This document shows positions 8,997 through 18,400 of a stretch of 64,000 nucleotides of DNA, one piece after another. The notes under the pieces are model-generated. The model worked only from the letters and a program-made list of their open reading frames with translations. It was not told where the DNA came from and ran no database searches. Location: contig NZ_JAMWEG010000002.1 of assembly GCF_025460765.1 (NCBI RefSeq), forward strand, positions 434,001 to 498,000, written 5' to 3'. The position numbers and the translations under genes are program-made. Numbering within the stretch: position 1 is the first letter of the stretch; the number at the start of each line of letters is the position of its first letter. This DNA is from Micromonospora sp. MA102 (lineage in GTDB: Bacteria; Actinomycetota; Actinomycetes; Mycobacteriales; Micromonosporaceae).

Positions 8997-9698
8997 GTGG
9001 CCGTGGCAGGCGTGCCGCTGCGGGTGGTCTCCTACAACATCCACAGCCAGCGGGACGACACCGCGGCGCTGGCCGAGGTCGTCCGGGAGGCCGCGCCGGA
9101 CGTGGTGGTCGTCCAGGAGGGGCCGCGGCGGTTCCGGTGGCGCCAGAAGTGCGCCACGCTGGCCGACTCGTTCGGGCTGGTCTTCGCGGCCGGCGGCCTG
9201 CCGGCGCTGGGCAACGTGCTGCTGACCAGCCTGCGCGTCCGGGTGACGGCCAGCCGCTGCCAGCGCTACCCGCTGACCCCGGGACGGCACCTGCGCGGCG
9301 CCGCGTACGCCGAGTGCCTCGTGGTTGGCACCCGGTTCCTGCTGGCCGGCTCGCACCTCTCCACCGACCCGGCGGAGCGGCCCGCCCAGGCGACCGCGTT
9401 CAAGCGGGAACTGGCCGCCGCGACGCTGCCCGTGGTGGCCGGCGCCGACCTCAACGAGGGGCCGGACGGGGCGGCCTGGCGGACCGTCGCCGAGGGACTG
9501 ACCGACGCGGCCGTGGCCGCCGACCGGGCCGACCGGCACACCTTCTCCTGCGCCGACCCGCGGCGGCGCATCGACGCTCTCTTCGTCGACCCGCGCATCA
9601 CCGTGGTCGACTACGACGTGGTGGACACCCCGCGTACCCGCCGGGCCAGCGACCACTTCCCGGTCCTGGTCGACCTGCTGCTGCCCGCCGGCGACTGA
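8997..9698 (+). CDS. Endonuclease/exonuclease/phosphatase-family protein
   Basis: Protein of 233 residues with the EEP fold: LRVVSYNIHSQRDD at the start, metal-binding Glu in VVVVQEGPRRF, GSHLSTD, the Asp-Asn pair in GADLNEGPDG, and the C-terminal catalytic SDHFPVLVDL. Substrates of the family range from DNA to phospholipids and inositol phosphates. It begins 1 nt after the glucokinase stop with GTG 8997, so it is co-translated with that gene. No signal peptide is visible. Confidence 0.82.
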   Translation: MAVAGVPLRVVSYNIHSQRDDTAALAEVVREAAPDVVVVQEGPRRFRWRQKCATLADSFGLVFAAGGLPALGNVLLTSLRVRVTASRCQRYPLTPGRHLRGAAYAECLVVGTRFLLAGSHLSTDPAERPAQATAFKRELAAATLPVVAGADLNEGPDGAAWRTVAEGLTDAAVAADRADRHTFSCADPRRRIDALFVDPRITVVDYDVVDTPRTRRASDHFPVLVDLLLPAGD

Positions 9699-9804
9699 GC
9701 CCCCGCCCGCCCCGGCCGGCCCCTGGGGGCTGGACAACGGCGGGCATTGTCGGCAGGATTTCGCACCGACCCGGCACTCGTGCCGCACAAAAGGAGATCT
9801 CCCG

Positions 9805-11208
9805 GTGTCCTCCTCCACCGACCTCGGCCGTCCCGATCCGGACCCGACGGTCGCCCCGACCCGGGACGGCCGCCCGGTCTCCGACCGCGGCGACACCGTC
9901 TGCGTCATCGGCGCCGGGGCCAGCGGCCTGACCGCCGTGAAGAACCTCCGCGAGGCCGGCTTCGGCGTGGACTGCTACGAGCGGGAGACCGGCGTCGGCG
10001 GGGCGTGGAACTGGCGGCACGACCGCAGCCCGGTCTACGCCAGCACGCACCTCATCTCGTCCCGGCCGTTCACCCAGTTCCCCGACTTCCCGATGCCGGA
10101 CGAATGGCCGGACTACCCGCACCACGCCCAGCTGCTGTCCTACTTCGAGCGCTACGCCGACCACTTCGACCTGCGCCAGCACGTCTGGTTCGGCACCGAG
10201 GTGGTCCGGGTGGAGCCGGTCGAGGGGGACCGCTGGGACGTCACCACCCGCAGCACCGGCGGCTACGGCCCGGAGCGCACCTCCCGCTACGCCGCCGTGG
10301 TGCTGGCCAACGGGCACAACTGGTCGCCGAAGCTGCCCCGCTACGAGGGGCTGGAGGAGTTCCGCGGCGAGGTCATGCACGCCTCGTCCTACAAGGACCC
10401 GGCGCAGCTGCGCGGCAAGCGGGTGCTGGTGGTCGGCGCCGGCAACACCGGCTGCGACATCGCGGTCGAGGCGGCCCAGCAGGCGTCCCGCTGCTGGCAC
10501 TCCACCCGCCGCGGCTACTGGTACGCCCCGAAGTACGTCTTCGGCCGCCCCGCCGACCAGGTCAACGACACCCTGCTCGCGTTGCGGGTGCCGCTGCGGG
10601 TGCGGCAGTGGCTCTACCACTGGACGCTGCGGCTCACCGTCGGCGACCTGACCCGGTTCGGCCTGCCCCGGCCCGACCACCGGGTCTACGAGACCCACCC
10701 GATCGCCAACAGCCAGCTCGTCTACTACGTGGGCCACGGCAGGGTCAGCCCGGTGCCGGACGTCGCGCGGTTCGGCGACCGCACGGTCGTGCTGGCCGAC
10801 GGCCGCGAGATCGACCCGGAGCTGGTCGTCTTCGCCACCGGCTACCTGCCGCGCTTCGAGTTCCTGGAGGGCCGGGTGCTCGGCGACGCGGACGGCTCGG
10901 GCCGGCCCCGGCTCTGGCTGAACGCGTTCGCCGCCGGCCACCCCACCCTGGCCGTGGTGGGCCTGGTGCAGCCGGACTCCGGCATCTTCCCCATCTCGCA
11001 CTGGCAGAGCGTGCTCTTCGCCCGGCTGCTCACCCTGCGCGCCACCCGCCCGGACCGGGCCGCCGCGTTCGGCAAGCGGGTCACGGCCGGCCTCGGCGAG
11101 CGGTACTCGGGCCGGGTGAAGGACAGCACCCGGCACTGGTTCGAGGTCGGGCACGCCGACTACCTGCGCGCGCTCCAGCGGGCGCTCCACGACCTGGAGG
11201 ACAAGTGA
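9805..11208 (+). CDS. Flavin-containing monooxygenase
   Basis: FAD/NADPH monooxygenase of 467 residues. It has an N-terminal FAD Rossmann motif (VCVIGAGASGLTAVKNL), an FMO-identifying sequence matching FxGxxxHxxxY (FRGEVMHASSY), a second Rossmann motif for NADPH (VLVVGAGNTGCDIA) and the FATGY motif near the C-terminus. Enzymes of this group oxygenate N- or S-containing substrates or carry out Baeyer-Villiger oxidation. An AAAAGGAG ribosome site lies ahead of GTG 9805. It is followed by an alpha/beta-hydrolase-fold gene, a pairing often seen in ketone degradation, but the substrate is unknown. Confidence 0.88.
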   Translation: MSSSTDLGRPDPDPTVAPTRDGRPVSDRGDTVCVIGAGASGLTAVKNLREAGFGVDCYERETGVGGAWNWRHDRSPVYASTHLISSRPFTQFPDFPMPDEWPDYPHHAQLLSYFERYADHFDLRQHVWFGTEVVRVEPVEGDRWDVTTRSTGGYGPERTSRYAAVVLANGHNWSPKLPRYEGLEEFRGEVMHASSYKDPAQLRGKRVLVVGAGNTGCDIAVEAAQQASRCWHSTRRGYWYAPKYVFGRPADQVNDTLLALRVPLRVRQWLYHWTLRLTVGDLTRFGLPRPDHRVYETHPIANSQLVYYVGHGRVSPVPDVARFGDRTVVLADGREIDPELVVFATGYLPRFEFLEGRVLGDADGSGRPRLWLNAFAAGHPTLAVVGLVQPDSGIFPISHWQSVLFARLLTLRATRPDRAAAFGKRVTAGLGERYSGRVKDSTRHWFEVGHADYLRALQRALHDLEDK

Positions 11209-11263
11209 GCGCGAGGAACGCCGCGCGGCGTGGTCCCGCAGTCGCGAGCGAAGGGCCGACCCG

Positions 11264-12088
11264 GTGACCGCCGAGCGGGTGCGGGTCGTCCGGGGCTGGG
11301 AGTGGGCCCGTCCGGAGCGGCCGGCCCGCCGCGAGGTCGTCGCGGCGGTGCCCGAACTCGACCAGGCGAAGCCGCCCCTGCTGTTCGTGCCCGGCTTCGG
11401 CCACGGGGCGTGGGCGTTCGCCGAGCACTGGCTGGGGCACGCCGCCGGCCGCGGCTTCCCGGCGTACGCGCTGAGCCTGCGGGGGCACGGCGGCAGCGAA
11501 CCGGCGCCGGGGGCGACGCTGCGGTCGTACACCCATGACGTGGTCCAGGTGGCGGCGAGCCTGCCGCGGCAGGCGGTGCTGGTGGGGCACGGCGCCGGCG
11601 CCCGGGTGGTCGCCCACGCCCTGGCCCGCTACCCGGCCCGGGCGGCGGTGCTGGTGGCGCCGGTGCTCGGCGGCTGGGGCACCCTCGGCACGGCGCTGCG
11701 CCGCAACCCGGCCGGCACGGTGCCCGCCGTGTTCGGCGCCGGCCTGCGCCTGAACCGCCGGCAGCTGTTCAGCCGGGAACTGCCCGACGCCGACGCCCGC
11801 CGGCACCTCGCCCGGCTGGGCCGGGCCGGCCGCCGGGCGCAGTGGCAGCTGCTCACCGGCCGGCAGCCGGAGCCGGCGGTGGGTCGCCCGCCGGTGCTGG
11901 TGCTGGGCAGCCCCGACGACCGGGTGGTGCCGCCGGCCGCGCTGACCCGGGCGGCCCGCCGCTACGCCTCGGCCCCGCTGCTGTTCCCCGGCATGGGGCA
12001 CGACCTCATGCTCGACGCCCGCTGGCGGGAGCCGGTCGACGCGATCCTCGACTGGCTGGAGAAGGACCCGGCGCCCGCCGCCGGCTGA
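11264..12088 (+). CDS. Alpha/beta-hydrolase-fold protein lacking the nucleophile
   Basis: Protein of 274 residues with the alpha/beta hydrolase fold: PLLFVPGFGHGAWAF (oxyanion region), LSLRGHGGS, an acid in LGSPDDRVVPP and a histidine in FPGMGHDLMLD. The nucleophile elbow, normally GxSxG, reads GHGAG at residues 108–112, so residue 110 is Gly rather than Ser, Asp or Cys. The codon is GGC. Either the protein is catalytically inactive or it works by a mechanism not needing an elbow nucleophile. It starts at GTG 11264 after the monooxygenase, probably in the same transcript. Confidence 0.82.
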   Translation: MTAERVRVVRGWEWARPERPARREVVAAVPELDQAKPPLLFVPGFGHGAWAFAEHWLGHAAGRGFPAYALSLRGHGGSEPAPGATLRSYTHDVVQVAASLPRQAVLVGHGAGARVVAHALARYPARAAVLVAPVLGGWGTLGTALRRNPAGTVPAVFGAGLRLNRRQLFSRELPDADARRHLARLGRAGRRAQWQLLTGRQPEPAVGRPPVLVLGSPDDRVVPPAALTRAARRYASAPLLFPGMGHDLMLDARWREPVDAILDWLEKDPAPAAG

Positions 12089-12101
12089 GCGCCGGCGCGG
12101 G

Positions 12102-13529
12102 TCACTCGGCGCCGGCGAGCCGGGTGACCAGCGATCCGCTCTCGTCCAGGGCGCGCAGGTAGGACCGGGCCCAGGCGTGGATGTCGTTGCGGCCCAGGTG
12201 CTCCCGCATGGCCCGCATCCGGGCCGCGACGTCCTCGGGCGCGGCCCGCAGGGCGGCCAGCAGCGCGGCCTTGAGCCCGTCCAGGTCGTGCGGGTTGACC
12301 AGGTACGCCTGCTCCAGCTCGGCGGCCGCCCCGGCGAACTCGCTGAGCAGCAGCGCGCCGGTGCCGTCGACCCGGGCGGCCACGTACTCCTTGGCCACCA
12401 GGTTCATCCCGTCCCGCAGCGGCGTCACCGCCATCACGTCGGCGATCCGGTAGAGGGCGACCAGCTCGGTGCGGTCGAAGGGCTGGCTGAGGTAGTGGAT
12501 GGCCGGCTCACCGACCCGGCCGAACTCGCCGTTGATCCGGCCGACCTGGTGCTCGACCCGGTCGCGGAGGATCTGGTACTGGCTCACCCGGTCCCGGCTG
12601 GGCACCACCACCTGCACCAGCACGGTGTCCCGGACCTTGACGTCCCCGCTGGTCAGCAGCTCGTGGTAGGCCTTGAGCCGCTGCTCGATGCCCTTGGTGT
12701 AGTCCATCCGGTCGACGCTGAGCACGACCCGCTCCGGGTCGCCGAGATCCTGGCGCAGCCGCCGGGCCCGGTCGGCGACGTCGGGCCGGGCGGCGAGCGC
12801 GCCCATCTCGGCGGCGTCGATGGAGACCGGGAAGGCGCCGATCCGGACCACCCGCTCGCCGACGCCGATCCGCCGGTCGGTGGCGGGCAGGTCGAGCACC
12901 CTCGTGGCGAGCTGGGCGAAGTTGTGCGCGGCCTGGGCGCGCTGGAAGCCGATCAGGTCGGCGCCGAGCATCCCGCGCAGCAGCTCGGCCCGGCGGGGGA
13001 GCTGCATGAACAGCTCCGGCGGCGGGAACGGCACGTGCAGGAAGAAGCCGATCCGCAGGTCGGGGCGGAGGTCGCGGAGCAGCCCCGGCACGAGCTGGAG
13101 GTGGTAGTCCTGCACCCAGACCAGCCCGCCGGGCTCGGCCGCCTCGGCGGCGGCCTCCGCGAACCGCTGGTTGACCCGCTGGTACGCCTCCCACCAGCGC
13201 CGGTGGTATTCCGGCTGCTCGACGGCGTCGTGGTAGAGCGGCCAGAGGGTGGCGTTGGCGAAGCCCTCGTAGTGGTCGCGGAAGTCCTCGCCGCTGAGCG
13301 CGACGGCGCGCATGCGGACCCCGTCGACGTCGGGCAGGTGCGGGGCCGGGCCGGTGCCGCCGGCCCAGCCCACCCAGGTCGCCGGCGTGTGCCGGAGCAG
13401 GGGGTGCAGGGCGCTCATCAGGCCGCCGGGGCTGCGGCGCCACTCGAAGGCGCCGTCCGGCGCCACACTGTCGTCGATGGGGAGGCGGTTGGCGACCACC
13501 ACGAGGGGACTCTGTCGCATCTCGGGCAT
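12102..13529 (-). CDS. otsA: Trehalose-6-phosphate synthase
   Basis: GT20 enzyme of about 475 residues that joins UDP- or ADP-glucose to glucose-6-phosphate, the first step of OtsAB trehalose synthesis. Family signatures present are VVVANRLPID at the N-terminus, RRSPGGLMSAL, WVQDYHLQLVPGLLR, IGFFLHVPFPPPE and VVLSVDRMDYTKGIEQR. The start is ATG 13529; ATG 13520 three codons later is equally possible. No otsB is adjacent. A palindrome (13610–13620) lies upstream and may be an operator. Confidence 0.93.
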   Translation of the reverse strand: MPEMRQSPLVVVANRLPIDDSVAPDGAFEWRRSPGGLMSALHPLLRHTPATWVGWAGGTGPAPHLPDVDGVRMRAVALSGEDFRDHYEGFANATLWPLYHDAVEQPEYHRRWWEAYQRVNQRFAEAAAEAAEPGGLVWVQDYHLQLVPGLLRDLRPDLRIGFFLHVPFPPPELFMQLPRRAELLRGMLGADLIGFQRAQAAHNFAQLATRVLDLPATDRRIGVGERVVRIGAFPVSIDAAEMGALAARPDVADRARRLRQDLGDPERVVLSVDRMDYTKGIEQRLKAYHELLTSGDVKVRDTVLVQVVVPSRDRVSQYQILRDRVEHQVGRINGEFGRVGEPAIHYLSQPFDRTELVALYRIADVMAVTPLRDGMNLVAKEYVAARVDGTGALLLSEFAGAAAELEQAYLVNPHDLDGLKAALLAALRAAPEDVAARMRAMREHLGRNDIHAWARSYLRALDESGSLVTRLAGAE

Positions 13530-13609
13530 TCCGATCTGCAGAGACCGACCACCGGAGGAGGCGCACAACCCGGACAGCCGGTGCGGGAAGTGACGTTCAG
13601 CGGTATTCC

Positions 13610-13620
13610 TACTGACAGTA
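13610..13620. promoter_or_regulatory. Palindrome upstream of otsA
   Basis: TACTGACAGTA is an 11-nt perfect palindrome in the 171-nt gap upstream of otsA, surrounded by the most AT-rich sequence in that gap. It could be an operator for otsA; this is inference. Confidence 0.35.
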
Positions 13621-13700
13621 AGTTACACCCCTGTTACGCGGTCGGCCCGGGACGCGCGCGTCCCGGCATCCGGGCGCCGGGTGCCGGGTGCCCGCCCGGG

Positions 13701-14546
13701 TCAGACGACGGCGCCGTCGTCCGGGTCGTGCTCGTCGGAGTCGCCGGGGCGCAGCCGCCAGATCAGCATCACGAAGCCGGCCAGGATGCCGGTGAAGCCG
13801 AGCAGGGTCACCACCGACGGGTCGACCACCGACAGCACGGTGGGCGACAGGAACAGCAGGAACCCGACCACGATGCAGAGCACGCCCAGCACCGCGTACT
13901 TCGAGAAGCGCGGCAGCGGGGGCGGCGGTGGTGGGGTGAAGTGCTCCTCGTCCTCGTCGCCGGGCAGGTCGGCGCCGAAGGTGTCCAGGCCGTCCAGGAG
14001 CGAGGGCTCGTCCTGCCGCCCTCGGCTCAGCGAGATGCCGGAGACATCGGCCGCGTAGGGCAGCCTGCGCACGTCGGTGGCGGTCGGACCGGCGGTCTCC
14101 TCGGCGCGGCCCGGTGCGCCGCCGCCGGGGGTGGTCGGGTCCACCGGCTCGTCGACGTCCTCGGCGGCGGGCCAGGGGTGGCTCCCGGCGCTCGGCGCGG
14201 TGTGGAAACCGGCGACGATCTTCGCCCACTCGGCCTCGATGTCCGGCTCGTCGTCGCGGGCCGGCTCGCGGCCCTCCTCGTCGGTGAGCTGGGTGAGGTA
14301 GTCGCGGGCGGTGGTCAGGTGGGAGCGGTCGACGTAGAGCCGGTCGACCGGCCGGGACGGGACGGTGGTGGTGCGGGTCACCGGGTTGAGGTCGGCCGAG
14401 GGCTGGAGGTAGGCGGCGATCCCGCCCGCGGCGAGCACGTCGAGCAGGTGCTCACCGACGCGCGGATCGACGTCGCCCGCGACCGCGTACTCGGCCGCGT
14501 CGAGCCCGTTGTCCCGCCGTCCCCGACGGGGACCACCCCCTGACAC
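13701..14546 (-). CDS. Two-TM membrane protein with DUF2007-like N-terminus
   Basis: Protein of 281 residues. Residues about 10–75 (GEHLLDVLAAGGIAAYLQPS, then DRLYVDRSHLTTARDYL) resemble the small DUF2007 signal-transducer-like domain. A long acidic, Pro-rich linker with PPPPPP follows, then two C-terminal transmembrane helices (YAVLGVLCIVVGFLLFL and VVTLLGFTGILAGFVMLIW) and an Asp-rich cytosolic tail. GTG 14546 is preferred because AAGGGGG precedes it by 6 nt; ATG 14567 is the alternative. The function is unknown. It diverges from plsC, sharing a 195-nt promoter region. Confidence 0.7.
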   Translation of the reverse strand: MSGGGPRRGRRDNGLDAAEYAVAGDVDPRVGEHLLDVLAAGGIAAYLQPSADLNPVTRTTTVPSRPVDRLYVDRSHLTTARDYLTQLTDEEGREPARDDEPDIEAEWAKIVAGFHTAPSAGSHPWPAAEDVDEPVDPTTPGGGAPGRAEETAGPTATDVRRLPYAADVSGISLSRGRQDEPSLLDGLDTFGADLPGDEDEEHFTPPPPPPLPRFSKYAVLGVLCIVVGFLLFLSPTVLSVVDPSVVTLLGFTGILAGFVMLIWRLRPGDSDEHDPDDGAVV

Positions 14547-14741
14547 CGGACACCCCCTTCGCCGCATCGTCGTGCCCTGAATCCTGACACGCCGGGACCC
14601 GGTTCCGGGAGTGCGTTGTGGCGTGCCGCTCCCTGTTCGTACGCTCTTCCCCGACAGTCCCGCTCGCCGACGGCGCCTCGGGCACGGTCCCGGCGGCCCC
14701 GGCGACCGCCGCCCCTCACGCTCCCGCCTGGAAGGACCCCG

Positions 14742-15434
14742 GTGCTGTACTGGCTGCTGAAGTACATCATCCTCGGCCCGCTGCTGAGGTTGATCTTCCG
14801 CCCGCAGGTGGAGGGGCTGGAGAACGTCCCGGAGGACGGCCCGGTGATCCTGGCCAGCAACCACCTCTCGTTCTCGGACTCGATCTTCACCCCGCTGATC
14901 GTCAAGCGCAAAGTGACATTCATCGCGAAAGCCGAATACTTCACCGGCAAGGGCCTCAAGGGCTGGCTGACCAAGATGTTCTTCGTCGGCTCCGGCACCA
15001 TCCCGGTGGACCGCTCCGGCGGCCGGGCGGCCCGCGCCGCCCTGGACACCCAGCTCGACGTGCTGCGCTCCGGCGGCATCGCGGGCATCTACCCGGAGGG
15101 CACCCGCTCGCCGGACGGCCGGCTCTACCGGGGCAAGACCGGGGTGGCCCGGCTCGCCCTGGAGAGCGGCGCCCCGGTCGTGCCGATGGCCATGCTCAAC
15201 TCCGACGCCATCCAGCCGACCGGCCAGATCGTCCCCAACCTCGGCCGGGTGCGGATCCGCTTCGGCGCCCCGCTCGACTTCTCCCGCTACGCCGGGATGT
15301 CCGGCGACCGGTTCGTCGAGCGCGCCGTCACCGACGAGATCATGTACGAGCTCATGGAACTCTCCGGCCGCGAGTACGTGGACGTGTACGCGCAGAAGGC
15401 GAAGGCCCGGCCCCGCGAGCCGGTGCCCGCCTGA
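14742..15434 (+). CDS. plsC: 1-acyl-sn-glycerol-3-phosphate acyltransferase (PlsC-like)
   Basis: Membrane-associated acyltransferase of 230 residues that adds the second acyl chain to lysophosphatidate. It has the HX4D catalytic motif (NHLSFSD near residue 42), the substrate-binding PEGTRSPDG motif and FVGSGTIPVDRSGG. GTG 14742 has GAAGGA 6 nt upstream; the 42 in-frame codons before it read as non-coding. It converges with the following cyclase gene with a single nucleotide between the stops. Confidence 0.9.
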   Translation: MLYWLLKYIILGPLLRLIFRPQVEGLENVPEDGPVILASNHLSFSDSIFTPLIVKRKVTFIAKAEYFTGKGLKGWLTKMFFVGSGTIPVDRSGGRAARAALDTQLDVLRSGGIAGIYPEGTRSPDGRLYRGKTGVARLALESGAPVVPMAMLNSDAIQPTGQIVPNLGRVRIRFGAPLDFSRYAGMSGDRFVERAVTDEIMYELMELSGREYVDVYAQKAKARPREPVPA

Positions 15435-15435
15435 G

Positions 15436-18400
15436 TCAGCCGGCCCCGGCGATCCGGAGCAGGCCGGCGGCGGCGTGCCGTTCGGCGAACGCGCGCACCG
15501 TCGCCAGCGTCTCCGCCGCGGCCGCCGGATCCACCTCGGTCAGCGGCCCCACCGCGAGGGCGGACGCGATGACGTGGTCGGTGACGTCGGTCATCTCCGC
15601 GTAGCTCTCCGCCGCCGCGCGGAACAGCCTGGCGGCCCGCCGCGTGTCGCCGTCCCGCCGGGCCAGCGCCGCGTCGGCGGACCGGCCGGCTGCCTGCGCC
15701 CAGCGCGTCGTGCGCGGCGCGCGGGCCAGCAGGTCTCGGACCAGGAGCGCCGCTTCGTCACCGAGCACCCCCGCCACGTGCCCGACCGCCGGCACCCACT
15801 CCGCGAACGGGATCATCCGGGTCCGCCGCCAGTCGGCGTCGAGTTCGGCGAGCAGCGCCAGCGCCTCGTCCCGGCGGCCCTGCACCGCGCGGCACAACGC
15901 GGCGTGCGCGACGGTCGACCGCAGCACCCGGAGGAAGCCGCTGCGCCGGGCGGCGATCAGCGCCTGGTCCACCAGGTCGGCGCCCGCCTCGTCCGTGCCG
16001 TCGCCGGCGGGCGCGTCGCCGAGCGCGCGGATCCAGCCGGAGACCGCCACGATGTGCAGGTCCCATTCGTCGGTGGGGCGTCGGATCGACCCCTCGGCCA
16101 TCCGCAACGCCGCGGTCCAGTCTCCGCTGTAGTACGACCGGGTCCACTGGTCGGCGAAGCTCACCGTGAGGCCGTGCTCGCCGGCCAGGTCCAGCGAGCG
16201 CTGCTCGTCGACCAGGCGGGCCGAGCCGGTCAGGTCGCCCTCCTCCTGCAGCGCCCAGGCCAGGTTGTGCACCGCGCGCCGACGGCTGGTCAGCCGCTCC
16301 ACCCGGCACTCCTCGGTCACCTCGGCGAGCTCGGCGTACGCCCCCTCGACGCCGGCCTGGTAGCGCGCCACCGCCAGGGTGATCCGGGCGTTCGCCCGCG
16401 CCTCACGCAGCTCCAGCCGCTCGGCCAGTTCGGCGGCGGCCTTGGCGGCGGCGCACGCGGGCTCGGCCTCCGCGTCGAGCATGTGCATCCGGGCCAGCTC
16501 CAGCAGGGCGCCGACCTTGTCCTCGCTGTCCGGCAGCTCGGCGTGCAGCCGGATCGCCCGGTCCAGGCAGCGCAGCGTCTCCGACCGGTCCGCCCGGGCC
16601 CACGCCGCGGTGGCCAGCAACCGCCACGCCTTCGCCGCGCCCGGCAGGTCGCCCGCCCCCGCCAGCCGGTCGGCCAGCGAGGTGAGCGAGTCGGTCCCCC
16701 CGCCCACCAGGAACCCGTCGCGGTCTCGGTAGAACGCCAGCTCCGCCTCGAACAGTTCGAGGGACGGGTCCGGTCCGCAGTCCACCGCCAGCGCGCGGCC
16801 GACAAGCGTGGCCGCGGTGTCCAGCGCGTGCAGCGCGTACGCCCGCCGGGCGGCCCGGTGCAGCGCGCTCCGGGTGGCCGGGGCGTACGGGGTCGGGTCG
16901 AGGCCGACCGTGCGGGCGATCTCGTGCGCCGCCCACCGGTGGTTCGCCAGCACCTCGGCCCGGTCGTGCTGCCGTCCGTCGGCCAGCTGCTCGAGCCAGT
17001 CGGCGGTGCGCTGGTGCCGGGTGACCCGCTCCGCCCGGGGCAGCCGCTGGTAGCAGACGTCCCGCACCAGGATGTGCCGGAACCGGTACTCGGGCTGGCC
17101 CGGCATGGACGAGGCGGGCAGCTCGTAGACGAGGTCGCGCCGCTGGAGGCGGTGCAGCGCCCGCTCCACCCACTCCGCGGGCCGGCCCAGGGCCAGGGCC
17201 ACCGGCGCCGCCCAGAACTGCACGCCCACCACCGAGGCGGCCTGGAGGACCGCCCGGTCGGCCGGGTCGAGCAGGTCCAGCCGGTTCGCGATGACCGCCT
17301 GGACGGTCCGCGGCATCCCCGTCCCGCCCATCGGGTCCAGTGGTGGGAGGGCCGTCGTCCGGTCGACGAGCCCACCGTCGAGCAGCATCCGCGCGTACTC
17401 CTGGGCGTACAGCGGGTTGCCGTCGGCGAACTCGAGCAGCGGCCCGCGGGCCTCCGCCGGCAGGGTGGCGTGGCCGAGCAGCAGCGAGTAGAGGGTGTCG
17501 ATGTCCCCGTCGTGCATGGGCGGCACCGAGATCGACATGGCGCCGCTGATCGTGCCCGTCCACGCCGGGTGCCGCTCACGCAGCTCCGGGCGGGCGGTCG
17601 CGATCACCAGCAGCGGCACGTTGCGGGCGGCCGCGCCGAGCTGTTCGACGAAGGAGAGCATCGTCTCGTCCGCCCAGTGCATGTCCTCGAAGACCAGCAC
17701 CGTGGGACCGGTCGCGGCCAGGTTGAGCAGGAACCGCCGCCAGGCGGCCTCGGTCTCGGCGGAGGTGAGCCGCTCGCCGGCCACGCCGACCAGCGGGCCC
17801 AGCGCCTCGGCGAGCCGCACCGCGTGCGGATCGGCCAGCCGGCCCAGCCGGTCCCGCAGGCGCTCGCGCATGGCGGCGGGATCGTCCGACTCGGGCAGCC
17901 CGATCCAGCTCCGGACGATGTCGGCCAGGGCGGCGTACGTGACGTTCTCCCCGAACGGCGGGCAGTGCCCGATCAGCCAGGTCACCCGCGCGCCGGGCAG
18001 GTTCGCCGCGTGCCGGGCCAGCTCGCGCAGCAGCCGGCTCTTGCCCACCCCCGCCGGCCCGAAGACCGTGAGCAGCTGGGAGGTGCGTTCGGTGACGGTG
18101 CGGTGCAGCGCGCTGACCAGCAGGCCCCGCTCGTGGTCCCGGTCGACCATCGGGGTCAGCTCGGCGGTCTGCCCGTCCCGCCGGGGCCGGGCGCGGACGG
18201 CCAACCAGAGCCGGGTGACCGCCGACCGCCCCCGCAGCGTGACGGGTGGCTGGTCGGCGTACTCCATCTCGTGGCGGGTGGCCGCCCAGGTGCTCTCGTC
18301 GACCACGACGCCGCCGGCGGGCGCCAGCCCCTGCAACCGGGAGGCCGTGTTGACCACGTCACCGGTGACGAACGCCTGGCCGCCGTCGCGGGCGGCGGCG

